DNA of 64,000 nt, from NCBI GenBank assembly GCA_036365455.1, contig JAWQUS010000030.1, positions 8,370,001 through 8,434,000 on the forward strand, given 5' to 3'. How positions within the stretch are numbered: the stretch's first letter is position 1; each line of letters starts with the position of its first letter. The notes beneath the pieces were generated by a model that had not been told where the DNA came from, did no database searches, and saw only the letters and a program-made list of their open reading frames with translations. Source of the DNA: Macrosoma leucophasiata (taxonomy: Eukaryota > Arthropoda > Insecta > Lepidoptera > Hedylidae). The translations under genes and the position numbers were made by a program. Positions 10,425 to 23,789 of the stretch are shown here, piece after piece.

Positions 10425-12227
10425 GTACCTATATAACTACGTTATCGAAAATATTATGTTTAGATTAAAACCCACTGACCTGCCTGCTTGTATCAATGAA
10501 TTTAAATTCAATGTAATGATACTTTTTTTTTGGTAGCAATAACGTAGGTACTATCAAATAAGTTTCCGGTTGACCAAAAAACCTAAAAGTTGGACTTTAC
10601 CATCATACAAATAAAGTATTGACATGACTGACTGGATATTTCTTCGATTGTAACCCGTAGTCTCGTATTGTATCGTAACGCGTGGCTTCGTCGAATTTTT
10701 TAACTTATCCAACAATATTTCAACTAGACAGAAAATTTCTTTCCAATGCATGATTTATGAATGCATTGAATACGATGTCTTCATTAATAGCTTTGGGCAG
10801 GTCGTGAGTGGGAGGGTCCGGGACGACCCGAAAATTCAAAAGAACACTACAGATGAAGTAATAAATCAAATTCTTTAAGCTACGCGTCCACTCCATACCA
10901 ATTGAGCGTATACTCCGATATCTACCCAACATACTCGTATCTGCGCCTACAACTTCATCCCAGTTAACGCGACTTTTGGATCCCGAGCGTCCTATTACCT
11001 TCACGAATGACGTATGTAATTTTATTTAGTTAGAAAGAAATGAAGAAATTTACTATCTAAAAATGAAATCAAAATATTGTATGAAATTCTTCCAAACCAT
11101 ATTTCAAGAGTATTTCAAAGTACACATTTTTCAATTCCTTTTGTCTTCCATCTCTGCTAATAAATAAACAACTAAGTAACGCTAATAACATCATCTTCAC
11201 TGTTCTCAATAATGCACAGTATGCCTACAAATGCTTTATACTTTCAAAAAGGGATACCTATATCTATTCTTCATTATAATTTCAGCCGAAAGACGTTCAC
11301 TGCTGGACAAAAGCCTTTCACAAAATGTTGCAATAAGTAAATGACTGATAGAAATTGGTGATCCATCTCAATAGTTATATTATCAATTCAAAATTCGAAT
11401 GTAGTATACGCATCGTCGGCAAATGTAGATACCGACGCCTCACTCGCAGCGGTTACGAATCAGTGGACGCGTAGCCTTAACCTTAATAGGATCCCTTGTG
11501 CATTCGCCGGTCACATTTATCATCCGGATCAACACACGGTGAAGTGAGAGTGAAAACATTTCGCACATTATCTTGAAATTGAGAAATAACCGGCACTCAT
11601 TTCAATGGGTGATCCTTTTCATCTTTTATGACTGAATTTATATTGTGTCTCGAAAAATAAATTTACACAAGCACTTTAATTCTACCACGATAAAGTCTTT
11701 GTGTAAATGCATCGTTTATTTTCAGAAATATAATATACTCGTTCATACCTACCGTTGAATTATCTGTCAGCTGCATAATTTTATAAGTGTTTCTAAATTT
11801 CCCTACACTAACCTACGCTGTAAGCTACCGTCCCCTACCTAACAAATAAACGATTAGGCTGATGTTTTGATTTAGGCCTCTTGAATAATATTTTTTATTG
11901 ATGAATAGGTATAATTCTTTAATATTTACTTATTATCCTATTCCAGACAAAAACAAATGCAAATACATAAAATTCATTAAAATGGATAAAGCCGTTTTTG
12001 AGGTATAAATGGTGTCACTAACATAACTTTATTTTATATATAGGTAAAGAAGATAGAAAAGCATTTCACGAATAACAAATAAGCATACAGATCCCAATTC
12101 AGATTTCTGAAGCCTTATATTATTATGTATTATTTATATATTCTTATATACACGGATATGATACAAAAGGAATTATCTATCACTTACATTTATCGTCGGA
12201 ACCCTACATTTCCGTCTACCACGAACA
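10425..12227. other. No gene seen
   Basis: About 1.8 kb of AT-rich non-repetitive sequence. No splice-flanked conserved frame recognised. Confidence 0.4.
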
Positions 12228-12265
12228 CGGTAGCACAGAGCACTACCATTAAGCGGTAGGGACAT
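12228..12265 (-). mobile_element. SINE-like family G, small fragment
   Basis: GAACACGGTAGCACAGAGCA and CACTACCATTAAGCGGTAGG match the middle of family G in reverse. Confidence 0.4.
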
Positions 12266-12269
12266 AAAA

Positions 12270-15067
12270 TATACCGTATAACTTAAACTACTGCTAGAAA
12301 TCTGCAAGTACTTCCTTACAAAAATAGTTATTTGTAAAGTAACAAGCAAACCCTAACAATAACATCAAAGTTATCTGACCTGTATCAACGTACGCTGTTG
12401 TATCGATAAAGGATGTATTAGTAACATATTTATCGAGTATTTCACAAACAATAGTCGTTCGTAACAACGAGGAAGTGTTGCTATATCAACTCATCGATAG
12501 TGTAGTGGACAGAGGGCAGTGTCGCAGAATGCACCGTTGTGCCCTGCTTGCATACTTTCACCACTCGCTTCGCTTCCCGACGTATCGATGTCTGTTTGCA
12601 CCGCACTAGTGTTGAACTCGCCTGATAATTGTGTATATTGCACAAAAAAAACTATTAAATTAACCGAATACAGACATAAAGAAATTTATCGCTGCGTTCT
12701 AATATTTTGTTTAGTTACTATTCATTTTACTACTTTGTGTAAAAGTGCTTCCGAGCAATTTGTTTAATGGCCTAACAACACCTACAGTCATTCGATATTT
12801 TCGTACTCTTAGTAAGTTTGATTTGATCAATTTATAAGTTACAAAAACAATACTTTAATAAATCTATGGTATTTAAAGTACGTAACGGTCCCGGCTCGCA
12901 CTTGGCCGACTTTTTTATTAAAAATTATACAGTTTTGCTTGCTTAAGCTATTACGTAAATTACAATATAAGTACTTAGTAAGCAAATGGATAAGTAAACA
13001 AAAATAAAAAATTGTAGGTAGTAGTTTTTTTCTATCTATATAAGTATTTTCTTCAAAAGTAGTAAAAGAGGTTTTACATTTCACATTTTTGCAAGAAGAG
13101 TGTAATTAAGTAGTACTTACTAGTATTTAGTACTAGAACGAATTCTGCATATTCCGCCTATGTAACAAAAAAAGATTTTGTGTGTGATTAGTAGCTAAAG
13201 GGTTATTATTTAACCTTTGGCAATACAGTTGTACATGAAAATTAATAATAAGATTCAGAGTAGGCCGTTACCTTGTAAAAGTACATAAAGTCAAAGACAA
13301 AATGTTTTTATCGTGAGGATTACAAGAATCACCTATGATAAGTCCGAAATTAATAATTATGGTTAAACTAAGGTGAATAACAATTTATATATACAGATGT
13401 CATGTCAGTTTACAAACTAAAACTTGATAATCAAGAATATCACTGAGAATAAATATGTATAGGTAAACACTTATGTATATCAGTAGAATGTCTCATTTCC
13501 TCTTTTACAAACTGATAACAAAGTGGTGAAACAATAATGATGATTCCAATAACCTCATAAAGTATTGCCTCTGATTTAAAAGTAACCTTTAAAAAAATTA
13601 TGTGTACTCTTATCAGTTCTGTTGTCTTGGTTTTATCTACTCCTTAAAAAACATTCAAACCATAAAGAAACGGAAACACACCTCAGTAAAAATATACATT
13701 GTATACTTTAAACTGAGTGTCATGTAAACCGAGTCGGGTGAACACACCACCATAGCGTTTTCCAATGTCGGGCACTTGTTACACATTACTTATAGAGAGC
13801 AGCTAGTCGTAGGAAGCATTACAAATGCCTCCAGGCTGTCTTTATTTACAGCTGTTATTTTGTACCGAACACTCGTTCGCTGCAACAATTTGCAACTCTA
13901 GAAAGAATTCAGTACGTTCTGTCCTTACGCGTTTATTTGTCTTTCATAATAGAGTAGATACAACTATAATTATTTATATTACACGCTCATTATGCATACA
14001 CATCGAATAAAATTCTCATAAGTTAACGACAGTATATTCACCGCTAATTAATTACTGTACGCAGGTAATGGCGCGGTTGACGAAATTATTTCATAGTTTG
14101 AGCGAAGTACAACCGTACGTAATCTGTCAGGCCGCTCAAGTCGGATTACGCAAATCGTCGCAAAAAAACATTTCAACACAACACTAAAGTAACGAAATAA
14201 TACCACTGCACGCCTGTAAAACGCCCACTTTACGCGCGATTCACTTTTTTTAAACTCACTTTCCTTCAACGCCGACTGTCGAAAGTTTACGACGCCGTAA
14301 AACTGTTGGCGACTTCTGCAATGCCACAAGTGGAGGCACGATAATTTGCTGAAGTAACGTGGATTCGTATCAATGTCATGTTATTGCCTGCACGTTTCTG
14401 CCCGCTATGTTTTGCCGGAAACGTTTGTTGAAGGCTACACTTCAGTATGCATGTTTTAGTAGCAAACAGTTATTATGTATTTATGTATGATAAATAAATT
14501 GGGGCTCGTTATTAACAAGAACGCACACATGTACGCAATGCATTACAGTTCATAAGGATAGATAACGTTTTCTATTTTATAAATGTTAATTTATTTAATA
14601 TTATTAATATTTCCTTATAAACATAAATAACTACAAGAAACCTTAACGGTGATTGATCTGACTTATCATACTAATGTTGTGTATAGCACAAAAAACAATA
14701 AAGCTGTTAGCTAAACCCAATGTTTAAGTATCGGTATCAGGAACGAATAAATGCAAAGTACTTTGCAACGTAAAGAAATTAAAAAAGGTAACCGATACTT
14801 TCAGCATTTCATTCACCGTTTATAACCTCGAATATAAAGATTGATAAAATAAATTAGCGCTCAAGAATCCTGTACTTTTAATTATACATATATCAGTATA
14901 CATTTCGAATACGTACATTACATGTATGTCGTTACCGCAGTTTTAAAATAAACATTAGCACGACATACATTAATTTTATCTTTTAAAAGATAATGTCGAT
15001 TGAGATTGTAATAATCGTAAATTTGATCATTGAGAAGACTGTCACATACCCTCACTTTTTATAGTTT
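12270..15067. other. No gene seen; largely unique DNA
   Basis: A scrap of the GGCCAAGTGCGAG-type repeat is present in reverse at 12885-12912. At 14040-14340 there is a less AT-rich, CpG-containing stretch with no protein similarity I recognise. Otherwise nothing seen. Confidence 0.4.
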
Positions 15068-15575
15068 TTACTGGTAGAGCTCCAGTAACGGTGCTCGTTG
15101 GCGTAGGTACCACTCATAGAGCAAGACGGGCCACCAGCCGCGGCGGACCGAAGGGGAGTAGCCGTATGCAGGCTTTTCCCTCTGTCAAAGTACAAGCCCA
15201 AGTGGGGCTACGCCTGTCGCCTAGATGTTTAAATGTATGCGTGAAATTGTTTATGTATTTTGTTAAAGTCAAGGTGTGAGGTGTGTTTCGTAGTAATAGA
15301 TGACTTTTGTAGTGTGTGTGCGTATCACACGCATTTCCCCCGCAAAAAATGACAGGTTGTTTTGCATCGATAATAGACGCTATGGCTTCTCCCCTCCGGT
15401 CCGCCGTGGCGGCCGTTGGCTCGTGTTGCTCTATGGTAGCACCCCATTGCCTGATCTACTTACCACTAAATGGTAGCGTTGGGCGCTATCTTTTACCGAT
15501 AAAGCGATTGATAAACAGCTTCGTAATAATAGTACACAGGCCTAACAGGTTAGGCCTCAGGAGTGGTCACACATC
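15068..15575 (+). mobile_element. SINE-like family G copy interrupted by a hAT-like MITE
   Basis: The family G 5' end runs from 15068 to GCGTAGGTACCAC at 15113 and resumes at GGTAGCACCCCATTGCC (15435), continuing to GGCCTCAGGAGTGGTCACAC. The gap is exactly the MITE at 15114-15434. Confidence 0.8.
15114..15434 (+). mobile_element. hAT-like MITE, intact copy
   Basis: 321 bp with long terminal inverted repeats. The left end reads CATAGAGCAAGACGGGCCAC followed by GCCGCGGCGGACCG; the right end, reversed, reads ATAGAGCAACACGAGCC followed by GGCGGACCGGAGGGGAG. The flanks GGTACCAC (15106-15113) and GGTAGCAC (15435-15442) form a 7/8 target duplication, the size made by hAT transposases. No transposase is encoded. 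Confidence 0.7.
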
Positions 15576-15651
15576 TAGGAATGTACTTTAAAATCTCTGA
15601 TTTTAGTGTTTATAAGAAACATTATTAATAAAAATTATTAAATACACTTAG

Positions 15652-15815
15652 GTACACTCACAGTCCCACAATAGGTTAAAACCTTTATGGTGGATGCCGT
15701 TGTATACACACAACATATATTTGTCCCGGGCGGGGATTGAACCCGCGACCCTAGAATGAAGTGTTCGTTACTCTCGTCGCACACCCCTGATCTAATCGTG
15801 CTGTCATTTTCGACA
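15652..15815 (-). mobile_element. tRNA-derived SINE, family B
   Basis: On the - strand there is a B box GGGTTCAATCCCCGCC and an A-box-like GATTAG, followed by the family body that ends CACACTCACAGTCCCACA on the + strand. Other copies lie at 18948, 22245, 30133 and 49463. Confidence 0.65.
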
Positions 15816-15819
15816 AAAT

Positions 15820-18800
15820 CGTGTATTCATGGCCATCAATGTGAACATGTAGTGTTGATATTGATTGATTTTAGGTAAAAAAATAAGCTTTTAATCACTC
15901 AATATCCAAATACTCTTAGAGATATGGTCGTACGTCACATAATAATAATAAAATTATTTATAAAAATATTCGCTCGTGTCTCAGCTATGTACTAAGTAAT
16001 TACATCGAAGTAACATCGCGTCATTTGTTAATTAATTATTCATAACCTGCAATAATTATTGTTCTCGTATCAACACTGATGATTATTAATCCTATATTAT
16101 AGATGTGTGTTGTCGTTGCACTATGTTCAAGGTGACTTATAAATTCATATAACGTAGGTACATCTTTGATCTGTAACATTGTAGAATACCTATTATCCGT
16201 CATACACACTTGTAACAAGATTTTAACGATTGTTAAATAAGTTTGAACCACAGAAATTTGAATAAAAAGTACTTAGTTTGCTTTGGTTTGAACGTGGAAT
16301 GCATTCAGGGTGGACATAAATGGAAATAGGGTTTTCATATTTCATACTGATTGATATCTCATTTTTATATTAAAGTAAATAATAAACAATTTATTTTCGA
16401 AATTAATTACAGAAAAGTTTTTAAAAAGCAATTTAACATTCATTTATGTTAATTAAATTATTACTTCAGAAATACAGAGTGTTGTTTGTTTTGTGTTCAA
16501 ACGAGGTATTAATCAATTTCATGTACCCACAGGCCCGCTTGGAACGCAGCAGGGAATACTCAGCTTAAATGAATGTCATATTGTATGGTCTGTACATAAT
16601 TCACGTGAAAATTTTGGGATTAACTCTGAAACTAACTATTCGATTCAAACTATTTTTGTGTATTTTGTTCCAACTTGAAAAAAAAGGATATCTAGCATTT
16701 ATTCAATTTTTATTATATGCAAATATTTAGGTGTTATCACATCACCCTCCTACTCTCACCACCATTATTTATCGAGGGATCAAAACATTCACTGCAAATA
16801 AGTTAACATGGTAGAACAACGAACGGGTTAGCCAGCATAAAATAGAACACTAATTAATTTTTAAATGGTGAATCAGCCACTGAATTTATGTGACTTCTAA
16901 TGTCCGAATCATCATAAATATACACTCGCAAATTAGTTAAAACTTGAAACAACGGCGCCGCAAAACTTTTTCTAATGCACGTCAATCATATGAATTTACA
17001 ACTTTATTAGTTGATTTATGACTTAAATAAAGAGAAACTGGATTTTATTTCCGGTGGGGCCTCCTAGGCTTGCTGATTAAGCCTTGGTCACGCCTAAGCG
17101 ACACCGACATGGATTGGTCGAACGACTAAATTAACGCAATTATCAAAAATCAAGGCGCCGGCGCTAATTATTAAATTTCGCTATTTAAATTAATATCAGA
17201 TAGAATTCGTAGTCGCATACGCTTAACCTCATCTTAATAAATTATTGCGTGACGAATGAAGAATGTGAACTGATTATGTTTTTTATGATTATTTACGACG
17301 GCAATTTATCACCGCTTTAAACAGGCAGAGCCAATAATCTTTTAATAATTAACATCGAAATTAAATATTTACTAAAAAATAATATGGGGTGACAGTTCCA
17401 ATGATTATTAGCTGTTTGATATATTATATCTTTTTTTATCAAAACCAGCTGCGTTGTTGACAATAACGATGTCCGGCGTGGGCAGTAAAATAAATACAGC
17501 TTCTGTGTTTACAGTTTGATTCCCTATTTAGATAACTCACGAATGTTAAATTTAATTTAACTAATACATAATGCCGTACCGAAAAAAGCAAATGAGATTC
17601 CACAGAACGATACTGAATCGACTCAGTCATACGACATCCGATTTGCCCGTTTACATAATAAGGGCGATAGTCAAGATTGCACAAATGTTTATCATACATT
17701 AAATATTATTAGTTTTCAATCGCGTCCGCCTGTCTGTCCGTTCAGCTGTCGCCGGATATGTTTGAGCATATTGATGGGACCAGTTCATATTAGATTCGCG
17801 CAAATTTCACCTCCGATTCCAACCTGTTTTAATTGCAGCTCATTATGTAGGTAAGGTAATTGCCCTTTTAAATCACAGACACTCTTCCGATCGATGATAC
17901 AGAAAAGAAAGTGCAATAAAATGTTAAGCCCAATTAGAGCATACGGGTAATGAGGCAATCAAAAAAACTCCACTTTGGTTACAATGTGAATATTTTTAGT
18001 TCAAATTAAAGTTTCGTTAAAATGCCATGCCGTGATTTTCACGTACCGGCACAGAGAACTTAATGATATACATAAATTGAAAAGTGTCCCATATTAAATG
18101 ATTGAGTTAATTTGGTGGGATCTGAACGTTGAAATGGGTGGTCACTGTTTAAATGATAAGAGCTATTAAACTTCCGTCGTTTAAGAACGTATCAATTCAT
18201 CTTTTTGTTCTTTGAGCATTCATTTAGTTTTGGATCAAGGAATCTCGAGTCACATAATGACTGAATATGAGGTTGATCGACTAAAAAAAAACAGAATATT
18301 TTTTCGTATTCCTTTCAAGAGATCCAACTCAATACGATTGCAATAAATGTGTACTTTTAAATAACATGTTCTTTCCAAACTGCGTTGTGTCGTCGATGAT
18401 TGATATAAGCTTAAATTGGCTTCTAATTAAGTTTATTTTTCTAATTCACGTTTTATTTACTATGTTATTTTTCTTCGAAGATAAATTGATATATTTCTGA
18501 TAAATAACCTGAAAATATAAATCTGAAAAGTCCATACATTTTCTCTCAGTTTTACATTCTTCTTAAGTTAATTTCAGTCAACCTACCGTTATATTTGATT
18601 AGAGTCAGCTACTAACTAACCATAGATTTATATTTAATAAAGACAGTAATCGTAAAACCAAACAATGGCTAATGATGTTTTAACAGCCGCGATGGGTGCT
18701 ATAAAATAATATATTAAACACGGTAATTCATAGTACATTAACGGCCTATCGCGGTACCTAGTGAATGCGTAGGGTTAGTAATAAAAGTAGAGAGATAGTG

Positions 18801-18947
18801 ATAATGTTACACAAATAACATACTATTTATAATGCTGTAACTACGGGTTAAAAAATAACTTGAGTTAAAATTATTTAATAATATTAATCCTTTGCTTTCA
18901 TATAAACGTAACAAAGCACCTTTCCTAAATAAATAAAATTAAATATG
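15820..18947. other. No gene seen; unique AT-rich DNA
   Basis: No mobile elements recognised over about 3.1 kb. The stretch 16930-17350 mixes GC-rich patches (GGCGCCGGCGC) with repeated TAATTA-type homeodomain cores and could be regulatory. No exon recognised. Confidence 0.4.
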
Positions 18948-19290
18948 TTTACACTCACGGTCCCACACTAGGTATAAACATATATCGTGGTTGCCGTTGT
19001 ACACACAGAACACATACACACAAACACTCAGACCCAGATGAAGAGGTAAATAGATGCTTTCTTACGCACATGCAAACATCCACGATTGGTCAGTGAGAAC
19101 TTTGAAAAAAAGCGTGTAGATTATTGACTTATATCGGCCACATTAACAGACTCCAAAGTTGTCATTGGGAAGCTAACTATTAAGAAATCTATATATATCT
19201 TCTACCTTGCCGGGAGCAGGGATTGATTCTGGTCCTCAAACCACGCACTAAGGGCTTGTTACCGCTTCATTATCGAGGCAATTAACCTTT
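18948..19290 (-). mobile_element. Composite of SINE family B with a family A-like middle
   Basis: Both ends match family B (ACTCACGGTCCCACACTAGG and CCGGGAGCAGGGATTGATTC). The middle (about 19066-19185) instead matches family A blocks, such as ACATGCAAACATCCACGATT and GGCCACATTAACAGACTC. It is either a nested insertion or a chimaera of two SINEs. Confidence 0.5.
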
Positions 19291-19576
19291 TTATAAATAA
19301 ATTAAAGTTATTTAATTGAGTGTGGCAACCCTGTTGGCAACTCGTCGCCGCATCAATTATGTTGTTATCCACCGACACTACGTTTTGTGTTATACGTAAT
19401 GCTTTTGAATAATGACTTTATTTTTAACATCCAACAAATTAAAATGAGATTAACTCGTCGTTTAGTTGCTAAAAAAGAAACAATTATAATCGTTCGCATA
19501 ATAATACCTAATACATACAATACCTCACCTCTCATTTGAGATCGAATAATGGATCGTTAACTTAAAAGAAAAGTGA

Positions 19577-19806
19577 CTTCACGCATGTCATCCCCGAAGG
19601 GATACGCAGAGGAAATGCATGCATTCAAGCACACATGCAAACACCCACGATACGCCGGTTACGTATTAGCCCATGTGGTGGCGGGCCTGTTGACACTCTC
19701 TGGCACATTAACAAACTTCGAGGTACTGGGAAACTTCCAGAAAATGTAAAAATCCCAATAGAACCAAAGATAAAGGACTTTACACCATTATCTCTGATAG
19801 TCCTTC
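19577..19806 (-). mobile_element. SINE family A, copy lacking the tRNA head
   Basis: The body and 3' end match family A. The match stops at CTCTGATA before the tRNA-like head and continues into GTACCACCAGTAAA, which resembles the end of a family G element. Confidence 0.65.
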
Positions 19807-19857
19807 CACTGGAATTGTACCACCAGTAAAGTGTGAGAGAAATATCGATATGCCATA

Positions 19858-20012
19858 TTTTACTGGTGGTAGAGCTCCGGTGACGGAGGTGTGGAGTGGT
19901 AATGCATCTGCATTTTGACCTTGGTCTTTTTGTGGGTGTCTATAGGCTGCAGTCATCACTTAACATCAATGTAAACTGCATGCTTGTTTGCCACTTACAT
20001 TATATAAAAAAA
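19858..20012 (+). mobile_element. SINE-like family G with internal deletion
   Basis: The 5' end (TACTGGTGGTAGAGCTCCGG) is joined near GACGGAGG to the 3' half (GTGGTAATGCATCTGCATTT) and an A-tail; about 130 bp of the middle are missing. Confidence 0.7.
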
Positions 20013-20072
20013 CCACCAACGGAGAATGTATGCTTATTAGGTAATTTCATGACTTAAATCTTGAAATATTGT

Positions 20073-20222
20073 ACTGGTGCTATAGAACTTCAGTGACGGA
20101 GGCATTATGGACGTAGGCAACACCGCAGTCACTACGGCGAGCCTGACCTTTATGGTAGTTTTCAACGCTATCATGTTCCGTTCAGTTGATAACGTACGGC
20201 TCTGTAACTGTCGCCTCACGCC
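20073..20222 (+). mobile_element. SINE-like family G, 5' half, diverged
   Basis: ACTTCAGTGACGGAGGC, GACGTAGGCAACACCGCAG, CGCTATCATGTTCCG and ACGTACGGCTCTGTAA occur in family order. Confidence 0.6.
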
Positions 20223-20699
20223 TTAGCTTAGAAATGAAGAAAAAAAGAAAAGAAACTGTGTTGTTGTTGAGAAAATGTTTTCCACTATAATGACATAAAA
20301 AATGTTTACAAAATAAAAACTGCCTCATCGGCACCGTTATGCTTTCAGTGAAATAATTTGTGCTGTTGGCCTGAAAATTCTTCTCGAAGTATTTATAAGA
20401 ATAAATTTATCTCCATAGAATTTTTATCACCCAAGTGATAGAAAAATGACATCTATGCATACATTAAATCAAGTACTAAGGACTAAAGTTGCGTGCACTT
20501 TATCCTTAGCTAGCACGAGCAAGAATGTCCAATATCTACATACCGCACGACCGCAATGTCTGCGGCGGTGCGGAGAAATCTTTGATGGGTCGCCAACCTT
20601 TTCATAACTTTCAATTGAAACAACAAACTAAACAACTTAAATTGCAAACAACATTATAAATTCTTGACATCATACCCTGCACACTTAAAAGTAATCATT

Positions 20700-20905
20700 A
20701 AAATAATCTCCGTTGTTCTTGGGACAGAGGCATAAGAGCGTAAGCCTCAGAAGTAGTAACACATTTTCATCATTCATTAAATTGGTGTAGAATTACACTA
20801 GTACCTATACTAATACACACATGTTCATAAGCTACAGTACATAATTACCATCAATATGAACTGAATGCTTGTTGGCTACTTCCATTGCAAAAAAACAATT
20901 CAACA
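20700..20905 (+). mobile_element. SINE-like family G, 3' half, strongly diverged
   Basis: GGGACAGAGGCATAAG, GCCTCAGAAGTAGTAAC, ACCATCAATATGAACTG and GCTTGTTGGCTACTTCCATT match family G. Confidence 0.45.
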
Positions 20906-20909
20906 TCTA

Positions 20910-22240
20910 ACAACATGTTATGTAACAACAAAATTCAATGGCTTCGCGTTTCAAATAATTGTGACTTTGTTTATAAAAATTCTAATCTTTTTGTCTTTGT
21001 TGCAGGTAATACTACTCCTTAATTAATTGGATATCGCTGGACGGAGGACATGGCTACATTTAAGGTCAATATTCTTAGTATGATGTACGTACATCTATCT
21101 ATTGAAATGTTTAATCCAAAACTAATCCTTCGTTAAAATAAATGTAACAATTTTTAATAGAGAAATCTAAAGAAACGTCTCGTTGTGAAAGTGTAACATA
21201 ATTAAGGCCACATTTCACGTTACACAATATTAATCGTCATATCCCGTAATATCTTATTTTAAGTACGCACAAACGCTCCGAATGGTTGACAACACCTGAT
21301 CAGTTTCACCGCTATAACCAGTCCGAGGCTCTGCTCGTCGATCTTCACTACCAGTAATTAACGATAGCCGTACGTGAAATCGAATTACGATGACAAACTA
21401 TTCCGCAACCATCGCTCATACTAACTTATTGAATCAAACGTGTAGATTTTTTATCGATTTGATACATTAACATTGATGATTAATGGCCTGCCTATTGAAT
21501 CAACTTTTAATTACATACTTAAACCATATTCTTAATAGTACACCTTATTATGGAAGATATCGATTACAACGCTCAATGTAACAATATTAATGCAGTTAAA
21601 TGTAATCATTACATGAATATTATTTCGCTTCGTTACCTCGTGTTACACTGCATTTGAAAATCATTCCTTTTTTTTCGTTCCAATTCATTCCTCATTCAAT
21701 ACACCTTCTCGTTTTTTGTTATTACTACTAAAAATTACTAAAAATGGGCCCCTACGTGGAAGTTCTTCTTTGACTGCGGGAGGTAATGATGCCCCTGCGT
21801 GTGGTCCGACTGTCGATACAGCGAAATGTCGTGAAAACAATTAAATTATCAACAATTTTATGAATTTACATGCAAACGAATTAATTTTCAATATACAATC
21901 TCAATTAGGTATGTACCTGGATTTGTTGCAATAAAAATGTTAATGCTAATTACTTGTGTCGATTACTTTATATATATGTGAGTATTAAATCCATTACATT
22001 GTACATATAAAATGTATTAAACTATTCTAGAATACCAGATTGTGTACATATAGAGAGCAGTTTCACCGTTCATGAACAAACATCTTTGCTACGTCGAAGT
22101 ATAAATATTTAACACTAGTTTCCGAGTAGGATTGTGTTATAACAGCCTGATAATTGACTGTTTGAAGGCTTTTACATGAATAACTTATCGCAAAAGACAA
22201 AATACGAAACAATTTGACAAATACGTACGCTTTTTTTGGA
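20910..22240. other. No gene seen
   Basis: Unique AT-rich sequence; nothing recognised. Confidence 0.4.
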
Positions 22241-22244
22241 ATCG

Positions 22245-22400
22245 CTTCCGATTAGTGCAGTGGTTCATAATGACCGCTTAATGCGAGAGATTGTGATTTC
22301 AATCCCCGCACCGGAACACACTGTCATTGCAGGCCATAGAGATCTATAGATATTAGTTTCGTATCAGGATGTTAGTGTGTTTTCGGGTATCACTATACTC
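22245..22400 (+). mobile_element. tRNA-derived SINE, family B, + orientation
   Basis: A-box-like CCGATTAGTGCAGTGGTTC and B-box-like GATTTCAATCCCCGCACC occur in order, followed by family B body sequence. Confidence 0.55.
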
Positions 22401-22530
22401 ACTAAAACTCAAATCTGACATTTAAAAAGAATAAAATCGGATTTATGTGTCAACATTTTTAGCCCTTTCATCGCCTGAAATACCAAACTTACAAGTACAA
22501 GTACTTTACTTATTATAAATACAATTCATA

Positions 22531-22576
22531 CAAAATAATGTGTAGATATAATCTACAATTCATACACATTATTTTG
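22531..22576. repeat. Short inverted repeat
   Basis: CAAAATAATGTGT (22531-22543) and its exact reverse complement (22564-22576), with a second nested inverted pair TGTAGAT/ATCTACA inside. Confidence 0.5.
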
Positions 22577-22916
22577 CTAACCAAAATAACCATATTTATC
22601 GACATATCAGTCCCGTCACTTGAAATTAGTGCATAAACTCCGGATGGGCAAGATGGCTATGTAAAACAGGTGCGAGTGAAGCCGTGTAAGGTATAATGGT
22701 CTCGGAGGCTTTCCAGGACAGCTTCCTTTATATAAGAGAAAGCGAGGGGCCTCTGCTCGGATTGTGTATCTATATTTCAGAAACAGACTATGTAACATTC
22801 AAATATTTTTATTCACACACTTGTTAAAAGTTCGTTAAATTTGGAAAATGTATAGGTAGGTGGTTTTTCCTTTTTTTGAGTTATACTCCTAAGAATTTTA
22901 ACTTTTTTATGTCATG

Positions 22917-23130
22917 AAGTTGCCACTTAGCTCCGTCACTGGAGCTCTACCGCCAGTAACTAATAATTGCTCAAAATGCGTTTCCACTCCTTCTTTTGCC
23001 TCTGTACGAGCAATCGCAGTGCCATAAATTACCATCTAATTAAAACAAGCTTACATTAGAATTAGGTAACGCGATGGTACATTTTGCTTTTACCTCTCGA
23101 GTACCGCCACTGGAGTTACCACCAATAAAA
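22917..23130 (-). mobile_element. SINE-like family G, broken copy
   Basis: GCTCCGTCACTGGAGCTCTA and, further on, TTTTGCCTCTGTACGAG, GGTAACGCGATGGT and GCCACTGGAGTTACCACCA match family G in reverse. The pieces are diverged and may be two insertions. Confidence 0.45.
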
Positions 23131-23789
23131 TATATAAATACATACTAATTAAGCCATATCAACAAATTAAAATATAGTAAAGCCTCTATCTATTTCCAAC
23201 GCACATCATAATCATGCCGTTATTTATGAGTATGTAATATCATTACCAATTTAGAAAATAATTATAAAATATGGCCTAGCACACATCTAAAATAATTAAA
23301 GCGTTCTAATTAATAATATCTGACAAGCTTAGACATATTTGGTGCCGTGACTACGCTTATATAATGTAGGTTAAATAATTTAGATTCTGTTTAATATCCA
23401 ACTGTGTTGATGTAATAGTCCGCTTCCGTTCTTCTTAATGGTGGTACGTATAATTAGCTTGTTTAAAACATAATCGATAATTTTATACATTTGCTACCAA
23501 TCTTATATATATTAATTATCGGGAACATTTCGGTAACGGACGTCCGATTGAGTAATAAAGTACTGAAAAAGTATTTTACTTCGGAGTACGTTGAGTCACT
23601 GTAGGATATGGTTGTGTCAAGGTTAGTGGGAAAAGCTTTTATATGCTGAGATTAATAAATCGCATTATAAAAATTAATTAAATAATCAGAAAATAAACAA
23701 TAAAACGATACTCAATGTCGTTTAAAAACATTTTTTATGCTCTGAAAGTAGCAAACTGCATAAAATCTATATTATATTTTATTGAACAC
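23131..23789. other. No gene seen
   Basis: Unique AT-rich sequence; nothing recognised. Confidence 0.4.
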
